Source of the DNA: Limoniibacter endophyticus
GTDB taxonomy: Bacteria; Pseudomonadota; Alphaproteobacteria; Rhizobiales; Rhizobiaceae
Reading direction: 5' to 3'
Length of the DNA: 64,000 nucleotides
NCBI RefSeq assembly: GCF_014652835.1
Contig: NZ_BMZO01000001.1
Span: 248,001-312,000, forward strand
Position 1 is the stretch's first letter. Each line of letters opens with the position of its first letter. The notes beneath the pieces are model-generated. The model did not search any database, was not told where the DNA came from, and saw nothing but the letters and a program-made list of their open reading frames with translations. The position numbers were made by a program, and so were the translations under genes. Below, piece after piece: positions 55,569 to 64,000 of the stretch.

Positions 55569-56305
55569 GCGTCTCTCTCCCGAAGAAGAAAGGCTGCGCC
55601 TCCACCAATGATGCCAGCACCGAGAAGAGAAAATTCCGGCGCGAAATAGCTGATGATCGGACCTATGACCATGCCGAAAATCAGCGCGTACCGCCCTGCC
55701 CGTTCTCGGGCCGTACCCCAGAGCGACGTAAGGAAGTAAATCGGCGTCAGGAAGAGCAGCGCTGCATTGGCGGCTGGCGGCAAGCTCCCCGCCAACGCGA
55801 AGACCACGCCGACAACCAGCATATTAGCCATGACCAATGTGGAACCAGCGCCGAAATACCAGCTGGTCCTGTAATTTTCCGGAATATGGCGCAATCGCTC
55901 CATGGCCATTACCCAGGAGGTGACAGCAATGAAGTGCGACAGGAAATAAAGCGTCACGGTCCGCGTGCGTGGCGTACGCATTTCCGGCACCAGAGCGACG
56001 ACCATCGGCATCAGGCGAATTGAGGACAATGCGACAGCAAAGGCCGCGCCCAAAATCCCAGTACCCGAGGTAATTGCTCCAACCAGAACCACTTTTGCGG
56101 GCAGCGCCCAGATTATCATTGTCATGAAAACGGATTGCAAAAGCGTCAGGCCCGATTCACGCGCCAGCCCGGCAAAGCCGACGAATGAGAAGACAAGCAT
56201 CAAACCGGGAATGGAGACGGCACTGCGCGCTCCGCGCCCATACCAGCGAACGGCATTTTTCAAGGTGTAAGGTTGCGGGGATTCGGGTTCGGCTAATGCA
56301 GACAT
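55565..56305 (-). CDS. azlC: AzlC-family branched-chain amino acid exporter subunit
   Basis: A 246-residue protein of the AzlC/YgaZ family. Hallmarks are GLARESGLTLLQSVFMTMIIW, ALSSIRLMPMVVALVPEMR and HFIAVTSWVMAMERL. YgaZ/YgaH-type pairs export valine and related amino acids. ATG at 56305 gives the family length; the longer frame to 56374 is not supported by a ribosome site. The operon partner azlD overlaps it. Confidence 0.9.
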   Translation of the reverse strand: MSALAEPESPQPYTLKNAVRWYGRGARSAVSIPGLMLVFSFVGFAGLARESGLTLLQSVFMTMIIWALPAKVVLVGAITSGTGILGAAFAVALSSIRLMPMVVALVPEMRTPRTRTVTLYFLSHFIAVTSWVMAMERLRHIPENYRTSWYFGAGSTLVMANMLVVGVVFALAGSLPPAANAALLFLTPIYFLTSLWGTARERAGRYALIFGMVIGPIISYFAPEFSLLGAGIIGGGAAFLLRERDA

Positions 56306-56377
56306 TTTTATGTAATAGCGCAAACTATAAGCATAGCGAAGGGTTAGCACGCAACTCGACTGCAAGTAAGGCACGAA

Positions 56378-56407
56378 AAATGCGGCACACCTACGTGCGC
56401 CGCATTC
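56378..56407 (-). terminator. Rho-independent terminator after clpA
   Basis: Reading the minus strand, AATGCGGC-GCAC and GTG-T-GCCGCATT pair across a 4-nt loop (8-bp core stem at 56379-56386 and 56399-56406), followed by TTTTTC. It ends the clpS-clpA transcript 22 bp past the stop. Confidence 0.88.
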
Positions 56408-56428
56408 GTATTTTTCATCAAGTTCAGC

Positions 56429-58831
56429 TTAGGCAGAAGCGTCGCTTGGCTTTGGCTTGGCGGCAGGCTTCTTCACCGTCTTTCGCCGTGGCTTCGCCTC
56501 ACTCTCCTTCTCCGCCTTTGGCTTGACCGGCGCGCGATCGTCGATCAGATTAAGCTTGAGTACCTTCGCGCCGGTCGTGTCCGCTTCGACACTCACGCGG
56601 ACCGTACCCCCATTCTTGAGTCGTCCGAACAGAACCTCCTCGGCCAACGGCTTCTTGATATGTTCCTGGATCACCCGTCCAAGCGGACGCGCTCCCATGA
56701 ATTCGTCATATCCCTTTTCGGCCAGCCAGTTGATCGCACCCTCTGACAATTCGAAGGTCACGCCGCGTTCTGCAAGCTGTGCCTCAAGCTGCATGACAAA
56801 CTTCTGAACCACCTGGTGGATGACCGGAACAGGTAGCGGGCCGAACGGAATGATCGCATCAAGACGATTGCGGAATTCTGGCGTGAACAGACGGTTGATC
56901 GCCTCCATATCATCGCCTGTGCGCCGCTGCGAGCCGAAGCCAATTGCGGCTTTCTGCGCCTCCGAGGCACCTGCGTTGGTCGTCATGATCAGAATGACAT
57001 TGCGGAAGTCGATCTGCTTGCCATTATGATCAGTCAGCTTGCCATGGTCCATCACCTGCAACAGGATGTTGAACAAGTCCGGATGCGCCTTTTCGATCTC
57101 ATCCAGCAGAAGCACGCAATGCGGATGCTGGTCCACACCGTCCGTCAGCATGCCCCCCTGGTCGAAGCCGACATAGCCAGGAGGCGCACCAATAAGCCGC
57201 GATACCGTGTGACGCTCCATGTATTCCGACATATCGAAGCGCAACAACTGCACCCCAAGGGAAGAGGCAAGCTGCTTGGCAACTTCCGTCTTGCCGACAC
57301 CTGTCGGGCCGGAAAACAGATACGAGCCAATCGGCTTGTCGGGTTCGCGCAAGCCCGCACGCGCCAGCTTGATCGCAGACGACAGCGCGGTGATTGCCGC
57401 ATCCTGACCATAGACGACGCGCTTCAGTTCGGTTTCCAGTCCCGATAGAACGACCTCGTCGTCGGCCGAGACCGTCTTTGGAGGAATGCGCGCCATCGTC
57501 GCAATGGTTTCCTCGATCTCCTTGACCGAGATCGTCTTCTTGCGCTTCGATTCCGGCAACAGCATCTGCGCAGCACCAGTTTCGTCGATCACGTCGATCG
57601 CCTTGTCCGGCAACTTGCGATCGTTGATATAGCGCGCTGAAAGTTCAACAGCCGCTTTCAGCGCATCATTTGTGTATTTCACCTGATGAAAGGACTCAAA
57701 ATACGGCTTCAAGCCCTTCATGATCTCGATCGCGTCACTCACGGTCGGTTCGGACACGTCGATTTTCTGGAAACGTCGCACGAGTGCGCGATCCTTCTCG
57801 AAGAACTGGCGATACTCCTTATAAGTGGTTGAGCCAATGCAACGGATAGCACCGGACGAGAGGGCCGGCTTCAACAGATTAGACGCGTCCATTGCTCCGC
57901 CGGACGTTGCACCGGCACCGATCACTGTATGGATTTCATCGATGAACAGAACGGCGCCAGGAAAGTCTTCCAGCTCTTTCACGACCTGCTTCAGGCGCTC
58001 CTCAAAGTCGCCGCGATACCGGGTGCCTGCAAGCAACGTTCCCATGTCGAGCGAGAAGATCGTTGCATCCTGCAGAACAGCCGGAACCTTACCCTCGATA
58101 ATGCGTTTCGCCAGGCCTTCTGCGATAGCTGTTTTACCCACACCCGGATCCCCCACATAAAGCGGGTTGTTTTTGGAGCGACGGCACAGAATCTGGATCG
58201 TCCGGTTGACTTCCGCCTCGCGCCCGACCAACGGATCGATCTTGCCAGACCGGGCCTTGTCATTGAGATTGACGCAGTAGGCCGTCAGCGCATCCTGCTG
58301 CTTCTTCTTTGGTGCTTCTTCATTGTCGGAATGTGCAGACGAAGCTTGTTCTTCTTCTGCACCGCGCGCCGATTTGCTCTCCGCAGCGCCAGGACGCTTG
58401 GCGATGCCGTGGGAGATGTAATTGACCGCGTCGTAACGGGTCATCTGTTGCTCTTGCAGAAAATAGGCGGCGTGACTTTCGCGCTCGGCAAAAATCGCCA
58501 CAAGCACGTTGGCCCCCGAAACCTCTTCCCTGCCCGACGATTGCACATGGATGACCGCACGCTGAATAACCCGCTGAAAACCGGCAGTCGGCTTGGAATC
58601 TTCCACATAGCCTGTCACCAGATTATCCAGCTCGTTGTCCACGTAGGCGAGCAAGGTCTGGCGCAATTCATCGAGTTTTACATTGCAGGCGCGCATGACC
58701 GCCGAGGCATCGGCATCATCGACCAGCGCCAGCAGCAGGTGCTCCAGCGTAGCATATTCATGATGACGCTCGTTTGCCAGAGTCAGCGCCTTGTGCAGCG
58801 CCTGTTCTAGACCTTGCGAAAATGCCGGCAT
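56429..58831 (-). CDS. clpA: ATP-dependent Clp protease ATP-binding subunit ClpA
   Basis: An 800-residue double-AAA+ unfoldase partner of ClpP. Clp N-domain repeats (about 1-150) precede Walker [16 protein letters not shown] (about 225) and the second Walker [16 protein letters not shown] (about 510). The ClpP-docking loop is [11 protein letters not shown] Lys/Ala/Pro-rich tail follows. ClpAP with ClpS degrades N-degron proteins. ATG at 58831 lies 7 bp after clpS. Confidence 0.97.
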   Translation of the reverse strand: MPAFSQGLEQALHKALTLANERHHEYATLEHLLLALVDDADASAVMRACNVKLDELRQTLLAYVDNELDNLVTGYVEDSKPTAGFQRVIQRAVIHVQSSGREEVSGANVLVAIFAERESHAAYFLQEQQMTRYDAVNYISHGIAKRPGAAESKSARGAEEEQASSAHSDNEEAPKKKQQDALTAYCVNLNDKARSGKIDPLVGREAEVNRTIQILCRRSKNNPLYVGDPGVGKTAIAEGLAKRIIEGKVPAVLQDATIFSLDMGTLLAGTRYRGDFEERLKQVVKELEDFPGAVLFIDEIHTVIGAGATSGGAMDASNLLKPALSSGAIRCIGSTTYKEYRQFFEKDRALVRRFQKIDVSEPTVSDAIEIMKGLKPYFESFHQVKYTNDALKAAVELSARYINDRKLPDKAIDVIDETGAAQMLLPESKRKKTISVKEIEETIATMARIPPKTVSADDEVVLSGLETELKRVVYGQDAAITALSSAIKLARAGLREPDKPIGSYLFSGPTGVGKTEVAKQLASSLGVQLLRFDMSEYMERHTVSRLIGAPPGYVGFDQGGMLTDGVDQHPHCVLLLDEIEKAHPDLFNILLQVMDHGKLTDHNGKQIDFRNVILIMTTNAGASEAQKAAIGFGSQRRTGDDMEAINRLFTPEFRNRLDAIIPFGPLPVPVIHQVVQKFVMQLEAQLAERGVTFELSEGAINWLAEKGYDEFMGARPLGRVIQEHIKKPLAEEVLFGRLKNGGTVRVSVEADTTGAKVLKLNLIDDRAPVKPKAEKESEAKPRRKTVKKPAAKPKPSDASA

Positions 58832-58838
58832 TAGAACC

Positions 58839-59207
58839 TCACTTTTTCTCCATCACGCATTGCAGCGGGTGCTGATGCTGACGGGCAAATTCCATGACCT
58901 GAGACACCTTTGTCTCGGCCACCTCGTAGGTATAGACACCGCACTCCCCAACACCGTGGTTATGGACGTGCAGCATGATCCGGGTCGCGGCCTCCCTGTC
59001 CTTCTGGAAAAAGCGCTCCAGAACGTGGATCACGAATTCCATGGGGGTGTAATCGTCGTTCAGAAGAAGCACTCTGTAAAGGCTTGGTTTTTTCGGCTTG
59101 GTTTTCGTTCGCGTAATAACGGAGGTATTGCGATCCGTACCGCCGTCTCCGTCGTCACCAACTTGCATCGACGGATGCTCACGTTCATGGAAATCTTTGC
59201 CGTTCAT
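58839..59207 (-). CDS. clpS: ATP-dependent Clp protease adaptor ClpS
   Basis: A 122-residue adaptor that delivers N-degron substrates to ClpA. The core is [20 protein letters not shown] (with the DD and M of the binding pocket) and [23 protein letters not shown]. The N-terminal extension (about 45 residues) is flexible and basic, as is common. ATG at 59207 has AAGGG just upstream; GTG at 59228 is possible. Confidence 0.96.
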   Translation of the reverse strand: MNGKDFHEREHPSMQVGDDGDGGTDRNTSVITRTKTKPKKPSLYRVLLLNDDYTPMEFVIHVLERFFQKDREAATRIMLHVHNHGVGECGVYTYEVAETKVSQVMEFARQHQHPLQCVMEKK

Positions 59208-59555
59208 CACCCTTGCATTGTCCTTCACACTCTGCCCCGGAAAACCCTATGTAGGCATTCCGGTTCCGATTTTAAGCTCTTCATCGACGCTGGCAATATG
59301 ATCTATCCGACAACGTCAACAATTCGACCTGTAACCCGCGATTATAAGTTTTATGAACCTGTGCCACGTTCTGGCCACAGCTTCGCTTTTTAAAACGTCC
59401 GCACACAAACGGCACCGATACGGCATTTCATTAATTCGTTTTTTACGAAATTTGCCGAAAAATTTTTCATACGGCGTTAGCCTAAACGGATTGGTAACGC
59501 TGTTGGTTTTAGCTGCTGCTTTGAAAGCTGCCCCAGACTACCAAAGGACGTAACA
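59208..59555. promoter_or_regulatory. 348-bp divergent spacer between clpS and the D,D-carboxypeptidase gene
   Basis: AT-rich stretch without a credible gene. It contains an imperfect inverted repeat GCGTTA-N15-TAACGC in the stretch about 59474-59500 and a TTAA-N7-TTTA near-match to a CtrA site around 59430-59450. Both are weak. AAGGA precedes the downstream GTG start by 7 nt. Confidence 0.35.
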
Positions 59556-61019
59556 GTGCGTATAGCGTGGAATAGCGTAGGAGCCAAAGCGCGCCGATCG
59601 ATCACTCCGGTTTGTGCCTTGGCAATAGCCCTTGTCGCCGTCATCATTGCATCGCCTGCAAGCGCCAACTCGAAATATGCGGCCATCATTGTCGACGCCA
59701 ATACTGGCAAGACACTGCATGCCTCGAGCGCCAATGAGCTAAGATACCCGGCTTCTCTCACCAAGATGATGACGCTTTATCTGCTTTTCGAGCAGATGAA
59801 GGCTGGCCATCTCGATTTGTCGAGCCGGATCTCCTTCTCCGCCAACGCCTCTTCCGAACAGCCAACGAAGCTTGGCGTGAAGCCTGGCAATTCCATTACC
59901 GTCGAAACCGCGATCAACGCCCTCGTCATCCGCTCGGCTAACGACGTTGCGACAGCAGTTGGTGAAAAAATTGCCGGGTCTGAAACCGCTTTCGCTCAAC
60001 TGATGACCCGCAAGGCGCGTCAACTCGGCATGACCAAGACCGTCTTCCGGAATGCGCACGGCCTACCGAACAGCCAGCAGGTGACCACCGCCGCCGATAT
60101 GGCCAAGCTAGGCATCGCGCTGCGTGAACACTTTCCGCAGTATTATAAATTTTTCTCTGCCCGCTCCTTTACGTATGGCAAGACGACAATTTCGACGCAT
60201 AATCGTCTCGTGACCAGTGTTAAGGGTGTGGACGGTATCAAGACCGGGTATACGCGCGCCTCCGGTTTCAACCTCGTTTCCTCGATGCAGGACGACCAAG
60301 GGCGCAGCGTTGTTGGCGTTGTTCTCGGCGGCACTTCCACTCGCGCCCGCGACGACCAGATGCGCGCACTTCTCGCCAAGTACATGCCGGCCGCCTCCAA
60401 ACGCGACCGCGGCCCGCTTATTGCTTCCGCCACCGGCCCTGCGTTTGAAGCTCGTGTCGCCGGCATCCGACTGCCAAAGAACGACATTCCGACGCCTGAC
60501 TTCCGTCCGGGTACCGAACTTGCCTCCAATGAAGGCGGCGATGCAATTGCAGCTCTTATGGCCGCGACCAACGAGCAGTCCCGGACTTCCAACGCCCCAA
60601 CCGTCCAAGCCTATGCCGCTCCGCTTCCTAGCGCCCGCCCAACAGTGCAGATCGACGGCATCCAGACTGCCGCGACCGTCCGCCCCAAGGCGCCTATTGC
60701 CAACGCTCCTTCCGCACCGGTGCAGGCGGCCGCACAGCCCGCCGTCGCTGTTCCGCAACCCCAACCGGCATCGAATGGCTGGGTTGTGCAGATTGGGTCG
60801 TTGCCATCTGAAAGCGACGCGCAAGCTGTTCTGGCGACAACTTCTCAGAAAGCCGCGACCATTCTTGCGGACGCATCTGCCTTCACCTCCGTTTTTGAGA
60901 AAGACGGATCGACCTTTTATCGGGCTCGCTTTGGGGGCTTCAATTCCAAGGAAGCTGCATGGAACGCTTGCAGCGCACTGAAGAAGCGCGACATCAGCTG
61001 TTATGCGGTCCAGCAGTAG
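59556..61019 (+). CDS. D-alanyl-D-alanine carboxypeptidase with C-terminal SPOR domain
   Basis: A 487-residue serine peptidase S11 (DacA/DacC-type PBP5/6 family) with a signal peptide (ITPVCALAIALVAVIIASP, cleaved near ASA-NS). Active-site motifs are SLTK in YPASLTKMMTLYLLF, SAN in VIRSANDVATAVG, and KTG in IKTGYTRASGFN. A Pro/Ala-rich linker (about 330-400) joins an SPOR domain (about 408-487, NGWVVQIGSLPSESDAQ), which binds septal, denuded glycan. It trims pentapeptides, probably at the division site. GTG start with AAGGA 7 nt upstream. Confidence 0.93.
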   Translation: MRIAWNSVGAKARRSITPVCALAIALVAVIIASPASANSKYAAIIVDANTGKTLHASSANELRYPASLTKMMTLYLLFEQMKAGHLDLSSRISFSANASSEQPTKLGVKPGNSITVETAINALVIRSANDVATAVGEKIAGSETAFAQLMTRKARQLGMTKTVFRNAHGLPNSQQVTTAADMAKLGIALREHFPQYYKFFSARSFTYGKTTISTHNRLVTSVKGVDGIKTGYTRASGFNLVSSMQDDQGRSVVGVVLGGTSTRARDDQMRALLAKYMPAASKRDRGPLIASATGPAFEARVAGIRLPKNDIPTPDFRPGTELASNEGGDAIAALMAATNEQSRTSNAPTVQAYAAPLPSARPTVQIDGIQTAATVRPKAPIANAPSAPVQAAAQPAVAVPQPQPASNGWVVQIGSLPSESDAQAVLATTSQKAATILADASAFTSVFEKDGSTFYRARFGGFNSKEAAWNACSALKKRDISCYAVQQ

Positions 61020-61069
61020 GTCGGGGACGCATGACCAGTCTGATACGCGATAGCATGAGGGGGATTAGT

Positions 61070-61315
61070 ATGATCGGACGCCTGAATCTGTTCGGAAACA
61101 ATGAAAGCGCGCGTGAAGCAGGACCGCTTACCCACGCACGCAAACAGATAGCCGGTCAGATGAAGCCCACACGTCCCTCCACGAAAGCCCTTGTCGGCAT
61201 CCTTCTGACGCATGGCGCACGCGCTTTCCGCTCATCGCAGCCGAAAACACTATCGCGAGTCAAGGTTTGCAGTCCCGCGGGGAAAGCGCCCGTAAGGATC
61301 AAGCTGGAAAGCTGA
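61070..61315 (+). CDS. Small hypothetical protein
   Basis: An 81-residue basic protein (starts MIGRLNLFGNNESAREAG, ends KAPVRIKLES). ATG at 61070 has an excellent GAGGGGG site 7 nt upstream; a further in-frame ATG at 61031 also has GGGGA. No domain recognised. It follows the carboxypeptidase by 50 bp on the same strand and is followed by a strong terminator, so it is likely transcribed. Coding status is likely but unproven. Confidence 0.5.
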   Translation: MIGRLNLFGNNESAREAGPLTHARKQIAGQMKPTRPSTKALVGILLTHGARAFRSSQPKTLSRVKVCSPAGKAPVRIKLES

Positions 61316-61336
61316 GAAACGAAAAAGAAGTTGAAT

Positions 61337-61360
61337 GCCGGGTTCGCCCGGCTTTTCCTT
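61337..61360 (+). terminator. Rho-independent terminator
   Basis: GCCGGG-TTCG-CCCGGC (61337-61352) with the stable UUCG tetraloop, then TTTTCCTTT. It ends the carboxypeptidase/small-protein transcript; the stem lies 7 bp from the stop of the convergent DUF1489 gene. Confidence 0.93.
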
Positions 61361-61794
61361 TACAGCAAGCCAAGTTCTGCGAGCTCCGCACGCAGGGTCG
61401 CCGGCATCTGGGCGATGCTCTCATCACCCGCTCCTAAATCCGCAGGCACATCTTCCGGCTTGAAATAGCGCCAGCCCTGGAAAGCCTTGCGCGGCACCCA
61501 CTGTGTGCGAACGACTTCTGGCTCAAGCAGAATGCGACAGCGCGATATTCCCTCGCCATCAGTGAATGGCTCGATGCCTATCAGCTTTTGCCGACACTGA
61601 ATATTGCCCTTAATGACCCAGTAAAGTGAACCGTCGCGCAGCTCGTCCTGCCGCGTGGGCACCATCCGCGTAACATGCCAATGGATTTCCCGTTCTCCGA
61701 CAAGGCGCTTTTCCGTCAGGCGGTGCGCGATCCAGGCTTCAAGATCCTCGACGGAGTCGCAACCGACGCAGAGTTTTACAATATTCAGAGACAT
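61360..61794 (-). CDS. DUF1489 family protein
   Basis: A 144-residue protein that fits the alphaproteobacterial DUF1489 family: MSLNIVKLCVGCDSVEDLEAW, WVIKGNIQCRQKLIGIEPF, WVPRKAFQGWRYF and a Leu-rich end ATLRAELAELGLL. No signal peptide or membrane span. Function unknown; strongly conserved in Rhizobiales and related orders from memory. Confidence 0.87.
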   Translation of the reverse strand: MSLNIVKLCVGCDSVEDLEAWIAHRLTEKRLVGEREIHWHVTRMVPTRQDELRDGSLYWVIKGNIQCRQKLIGIEPFTDGEGISRCRILLEPEVVRTQWVPRKAFQGWRYFKPEDVPADLGAGDESIAQMPATLRAELAELGLL

Positions 61795-61825
61795 GAGTTG
61801 AAAATGCGCTTCCTGCTAAAAAGCA

Positions 61826-61867
61826 TCAAGCGCCGTCTACCTTTTTCAACAGGCAGACGACGCTTGA
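61826..61867 (-). terminator. Terminator after the 42-residue membrane protein gene
   Basis: TCAAGCGCCGTCT (61826-61838) pairs with AGACGACGCTTGA (61855-61867) apart from one mismatch; in the minus direction it is followed by a T run (complement of 61818-61822). It lies 20 bp past the small gene's stop. Confidence 0.75.
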
Positions 61868-61887
61868 AAAAACTCCATGAACCAAAC

Positions 61888-62016
61888 TTAGCGGGCCGCG
61901 GCAACCACAGTCGCGCTATCGCCGCTACCCAACCAGATAAGCAGAATAATCGCTGCGAAACCCAAGGCCGCCTTCACTGCGACGCCCCAACAGGATTTCT
62001 CTACCGTATCTTCCAT
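61888..62016 (-). CDS. 42-residue single-span membrane protein
   Basis: A short frame with ATG at 62016 and AGGA 6 nt upstream. The protein begins MEDTVEKSCWGVAVKAALGF, continues with the hydrophobic stretch AAIILLIWLGSG, and ends ATVVAAAR. It has an acidic N-terminus, one membrane helix (about residues 11-30) and a short, small-residue C-terminus. A terminator immediately follows its stop, arguing that it is a real transcription unit. No family recognised. Small single-span proteins often modulate larger membrane complexes, but no partner is evident: its neighbours are DUF1489 and DUF599 genes. Confidence 0.65.
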   Translation of the reverse strand: MEDTVEKSCWGVAVKAALGFAAIILLIWLGSGDSATVVAAAR

Positions 62017-62293
62017 GATTTTCCTATGTACCTCGGATCACATGATCCGGGAGCCATTTTGCTCCTGTTGCAACCGGATTTGCGCGGACGCACATCCCGT
62101 TAGCTGCCGGTGTCTACAGTTATTCAAACGGTTTGGCAATTCACGTTTTAGGCTAATTCGCGGCACATTTCGACATGCCTGCCATGCGGTTAATAGGCTA
62201 GATTTAATAAAATCAGTAGTTTGCGACTCCGTTTTTTTTTAGTACTTCGTCAACACATGGGGCAATTTCTGGACGATTAGCGGACAAGGCAGC

Positions 62294-63061
62294 ATGCGCG
62301 ACCTGGTACATTTCACATGGATCGACTATCTCGCCATCCTCTATTTTGTCGGCATATGGATGTTGTTTAGCATCGCGGCCAACGGCGGCGTGGTCAGGCG
62401 AAAGTCCCTGTCCGCCTACATGAACCAGCAAAGACGGCTGTGGATGCAGACCCTCGCGCATCGTGACTTGCGCATGATCGACACCTCCATCATGGCCAGT
62501 CTTCAACAAGGAACCGCCTTTTTCGCGTCGAGCGCTCTCATCGCCATTGGCGGCTGCTTTGCCCTGCTGGGTGCACCGGACCGGGTCATGGCCGTGCTTT
62601 CCGATTTGCCGGTTACGTCGCAAGCACTACGGGTAACGTTCGAGATCAAGGTTATCGGCCTGATTTTGGTCCTCGCCTTCGCCTTTTTCAAGTTCACCTG
62701 GTCTTACCGTCTGTTCAATTACTGCGCGATTCTGATCGGTGCGGTTCCCGTCATGTCTGTCCGCCATTCCGATCCGGAGAAGATGGATCGTGCCGTCGAG
62801 CGCGCAGCACAGGTCAATATCATCGCGGGAAAACATTTTAACGAGGGCCTGCGCGCAATCTTCTTCTCGATCGGCTATCTCGGCTGGTTCGTGAACGGCT
62901 GGATATTTTTCCTGACCTCCACGGTCCTGACGCTCGTCCTCATCAAGCGCCAGTTTTTCTCGTCAGCCCGTTTGGCCGTCATGGACGAGCTTGATGAAGC
63001 GAAGGCACCTCCAGCTCAAGGAGCAGGGAGCAGGTCGGACGTGCGTCCTGAAAATCTGTAG
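62294..63061 (+). CDS. DUF599 family membrane protein
   Basis: A 255-residue protein with four membrane spans matching DUF599: start FTWIDYLAILYFVGIWMLFS, RQRRLWMQTLAHRD-like segment here as QRRLWMQTLAHRDLRMIDT, ITFEIKVIGLILVLAFAFFKFTWS-like segment, and FNYCAILIGAVP. Function unknown. AAGGCAGC precedes the ATG. Its last 46 bp overlap the convergent YdcF-family gene. Confidence 0.88.
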   Translation: MRDLVHFTWIDYLAILYFVGIWMLFSIAANGGVVRRKSLSAYMNQQRRLWMQTLAHRDLRMIDTSIMASLQQGTAFFASSALIAIGGCFALLGAPDRVMAVLSDLPVTSQALRVTFEIKVIGLILVLAFAFFKFTWSYRLFNYCAILIGAVPVMSVRHSDPEKMDRAVERAAQVNIIAGKHFNEGLRAIFFSIGYLGWFVNGWIFFLTSTVLTLVLIKRQFFSSARLAVMDELDEAKAPPAQGAGSRSDVRPENL

Positions 63062-63813
63062 ACGACAAGCCCAATCCATTCGCGAATGCCGAGATTGAGC
63101 TTGGCGATGTTGTCATTCGTATTATCTCGAAAGAAGCCCACGCCTTCCGCTCCGCTCGTACGATAATCGACCGGCCACGCGATCACGTCGAAGCCGACCT
63201 GCCTAAACAGTGCGACCGACCGGGGCATATGGAATGCCGACGTAATCAAGAGCCATTTCTGACCGGGCTGCGGCCTCGCGACAGCCTTTGAGAAAACAGC
63301 GTTTTCATGCGTGTTTCGCGACTTGTTTTCCGGCACGAGACGCTCACGATCAACACCAAGCAGAGTTAGAAGCCGCAGCGCGGTATCCGCGTCGCCCTCT
63401 CCTTCGAGGACGAGTTCCCCGTTTCCACCGGAAATAATGATTGGCACATCGGGAAACTGCCGCGCCAGGATGGCCGTCTCGACGAAACGGTCGCCAGCAC
63501 TGTTGAGATCGTGCGTTCCACGCGTCAGATTGATCGCGCCCTCCATACCACCACCGAGAACGATGATTCCGGCGATCCGACCAATCGATGCAGCCTCGGG
63601 ACGAGGAAAATGATCTTCCAGAGGTATCAGAAGCATGCTGCCCAGCGAACTCCAGGCTGCAAGGATCAGTATCAGGATTCCTCCCGCTGCGAAGCTCGTC
63701 GAGATTTTTACGAAACGCGTGAACCTCAGCGCGAAGCCAAGAGCCAAAAACAGGATGGTAAGATTAATGGGATGGAGAAAGAAGCCAACGATTTTCGAAA
63801 CGATGAAAAACAT
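63016..63813 (-). CDS. YdcF/ElyC-family (DUF218) envelope protein
   Basis: A 265-residue protein with two N-terminal membrane spans (GFFLHPINLTILFLALGFAL and SFAAGGILILILAAWSSLG) and a DUF218 domain: GIIVLGGGMEGA, VPIIISGGNGELV, ESKSRNTHENA-like segment here as ENKSRNTHENAVFSK, and LLITSAFHMPRSVALFRQ. ElyC in E. coli influences peptidoglycan precursor use; YdcF binds SAM. ATG at 63813 has AAGGA 6 nt upstream. It follows gatA by 18 bp and may share its transcript. Confidence 0.9.
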   Translation of the reverse strand: MFFIVSKIVGFFLHPINLTILFLALGFALRFTRFVKISTSFAAGGILILILAAWSSLGSMLLIPLEDHFPRPEAASIGRIAGIIVLGGGMEGAINLTRGTHDLNSAGDRFVETAILARQFPDVPIIISGGNGELVLEGEGDADTALRLLTLLGVDRERLVPENKSRNTHENAVFSKAVARPQPGQKWLLITSAFHMPRSVALFRQVGFDVIAWPVDYRTSGAEGVGFFRDNTNDNIAKLNLGIREWIGLVVYRFSGRTSDLLPAP

Positions 63814-63831
63814 CGGCTTCCTTTCAAACGA

Positions 63832-64000
63832 TTACCACCAACGCTGTGGCTTGAACGTGCCAGCAGCATGCTCGATCGCATGTGCCGCCTTGAACAGCGT
63901 CTCTTCCTCGAAAGGGCGCCCGATCAGCTGCAAACCGAGCGGTAACCCCTCTGCGCTCAGTCCGGCGGGAACCGAAATACCCGGTAGGCCGGCCATATTG
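63832..64000 (-). CDS. gatA: Aspartyl/glutamyl-tRNA amidotransferase subunit A, C-terminal end (partial)
   Basis: The last 55 codons of a gene whose start lies beyond the window. They read [20 protein letters not shown], then [15 protein letters not shown] and a final FKPQRWW, which is the C-terminus of GatA, the amidase subunit that makes Gln-tRNA(Gln) (and Asn-tRNA(Asn)) by transamidation. Related amidases share the first motif, but the ending is typical of alphaproteobacterial GatA. Confidence 0.88.
   Translation of the reverse strand, partial: NMAGLPGISVPAGLSAEGLPLGLQLIGRPFEEETLFKAAHAIEHAAGTFKPQRWW

Overview
The window is a stretch of core chromosome from an alphaproteobacterium of the order Hyphomicrobiales (Rhizobiales). 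Family-level features point to the Brucella/Ochrobactrum neighbourhood: an EipB/DUF1849 envelope protein, an IalB-family protein, bacterial phosphatidylcholine synthase, an OpgC/Cgm-type glucan succinyltransferase, LpxI instead of LpxH, paired GANTC (CcrM) sites in spacers, and the gene orders hupB-lon-clpX-clpP and rpsB-to-lpxB. The HU and Lon sequences differ from those I remember for classical Brucella, so I would not name a genus. Coding density is high and codon usage looks uniform. I see no mobile element, prophage, CRISPR array, rRNA or tRNA.

Layout. 1-8.3 kb: the 3' end of mfd, a DsbA-like protein with an orphan oligopeptide-binding protein, an IalB-like secreted protein, PBP1A (mrcA), and prfB with a clear +1 programmed frameshift site. 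8.4-23.2 kb: metabolic and membrane genes, including a J-domain-like protein beside pcs, a TerC-family protein, an EamA exporter divergent from a MocR regulator, an FMN hydroxy-acid dehydrogenase, opgC, mazG, the sulfur cluster sseA-alaX-cysK, dusA and hupB. 23.4-28.5 kb: the proteolysis block lon, clpX, clpP. 28.9-35.3 kb: small unrelated units (BTLCP peptidase, gamma-carbonic anhydrase, DUF3126, cysE, hydrolase, DUF192, double cold-shock protein, gloA).

35.3-48.7 kb is one co-oriented minus-strand block, rpsB-tsf-pyrH-frr-uppS-cdsA-rseP-bamA-lpxD-fabZ-lpxA-lpxI-lpxB. It runs from translation factors to undecaprenyl-phosphate, CDP-diacylglycerol, outer-membrane protein assembly and lipid A synthesis. 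48.9-64 kb: a CPA2 antiporter, eipB, a GDPD/FemAB-like/HIT operon, a PAP2 phosphatase, azlCD, clpS-clpA, a D,D-carboxypeptidase with SPOR domain, several small proteins including a 42-residue single-span membrane protein, DUF599, a YdcF-family protein, and the 3' end of gatA.

No obvious unknown multi-gene system is present. The best leads are small or regulatory: the 42-residue membrane protein, an uncharacterised 251-residue membrane-anchored protein, the J-like protein next to pcs, the sseA-alaX-cysK association, paired GANTC inverted repeats, and the repeat-rich spacer upstream of clpP.
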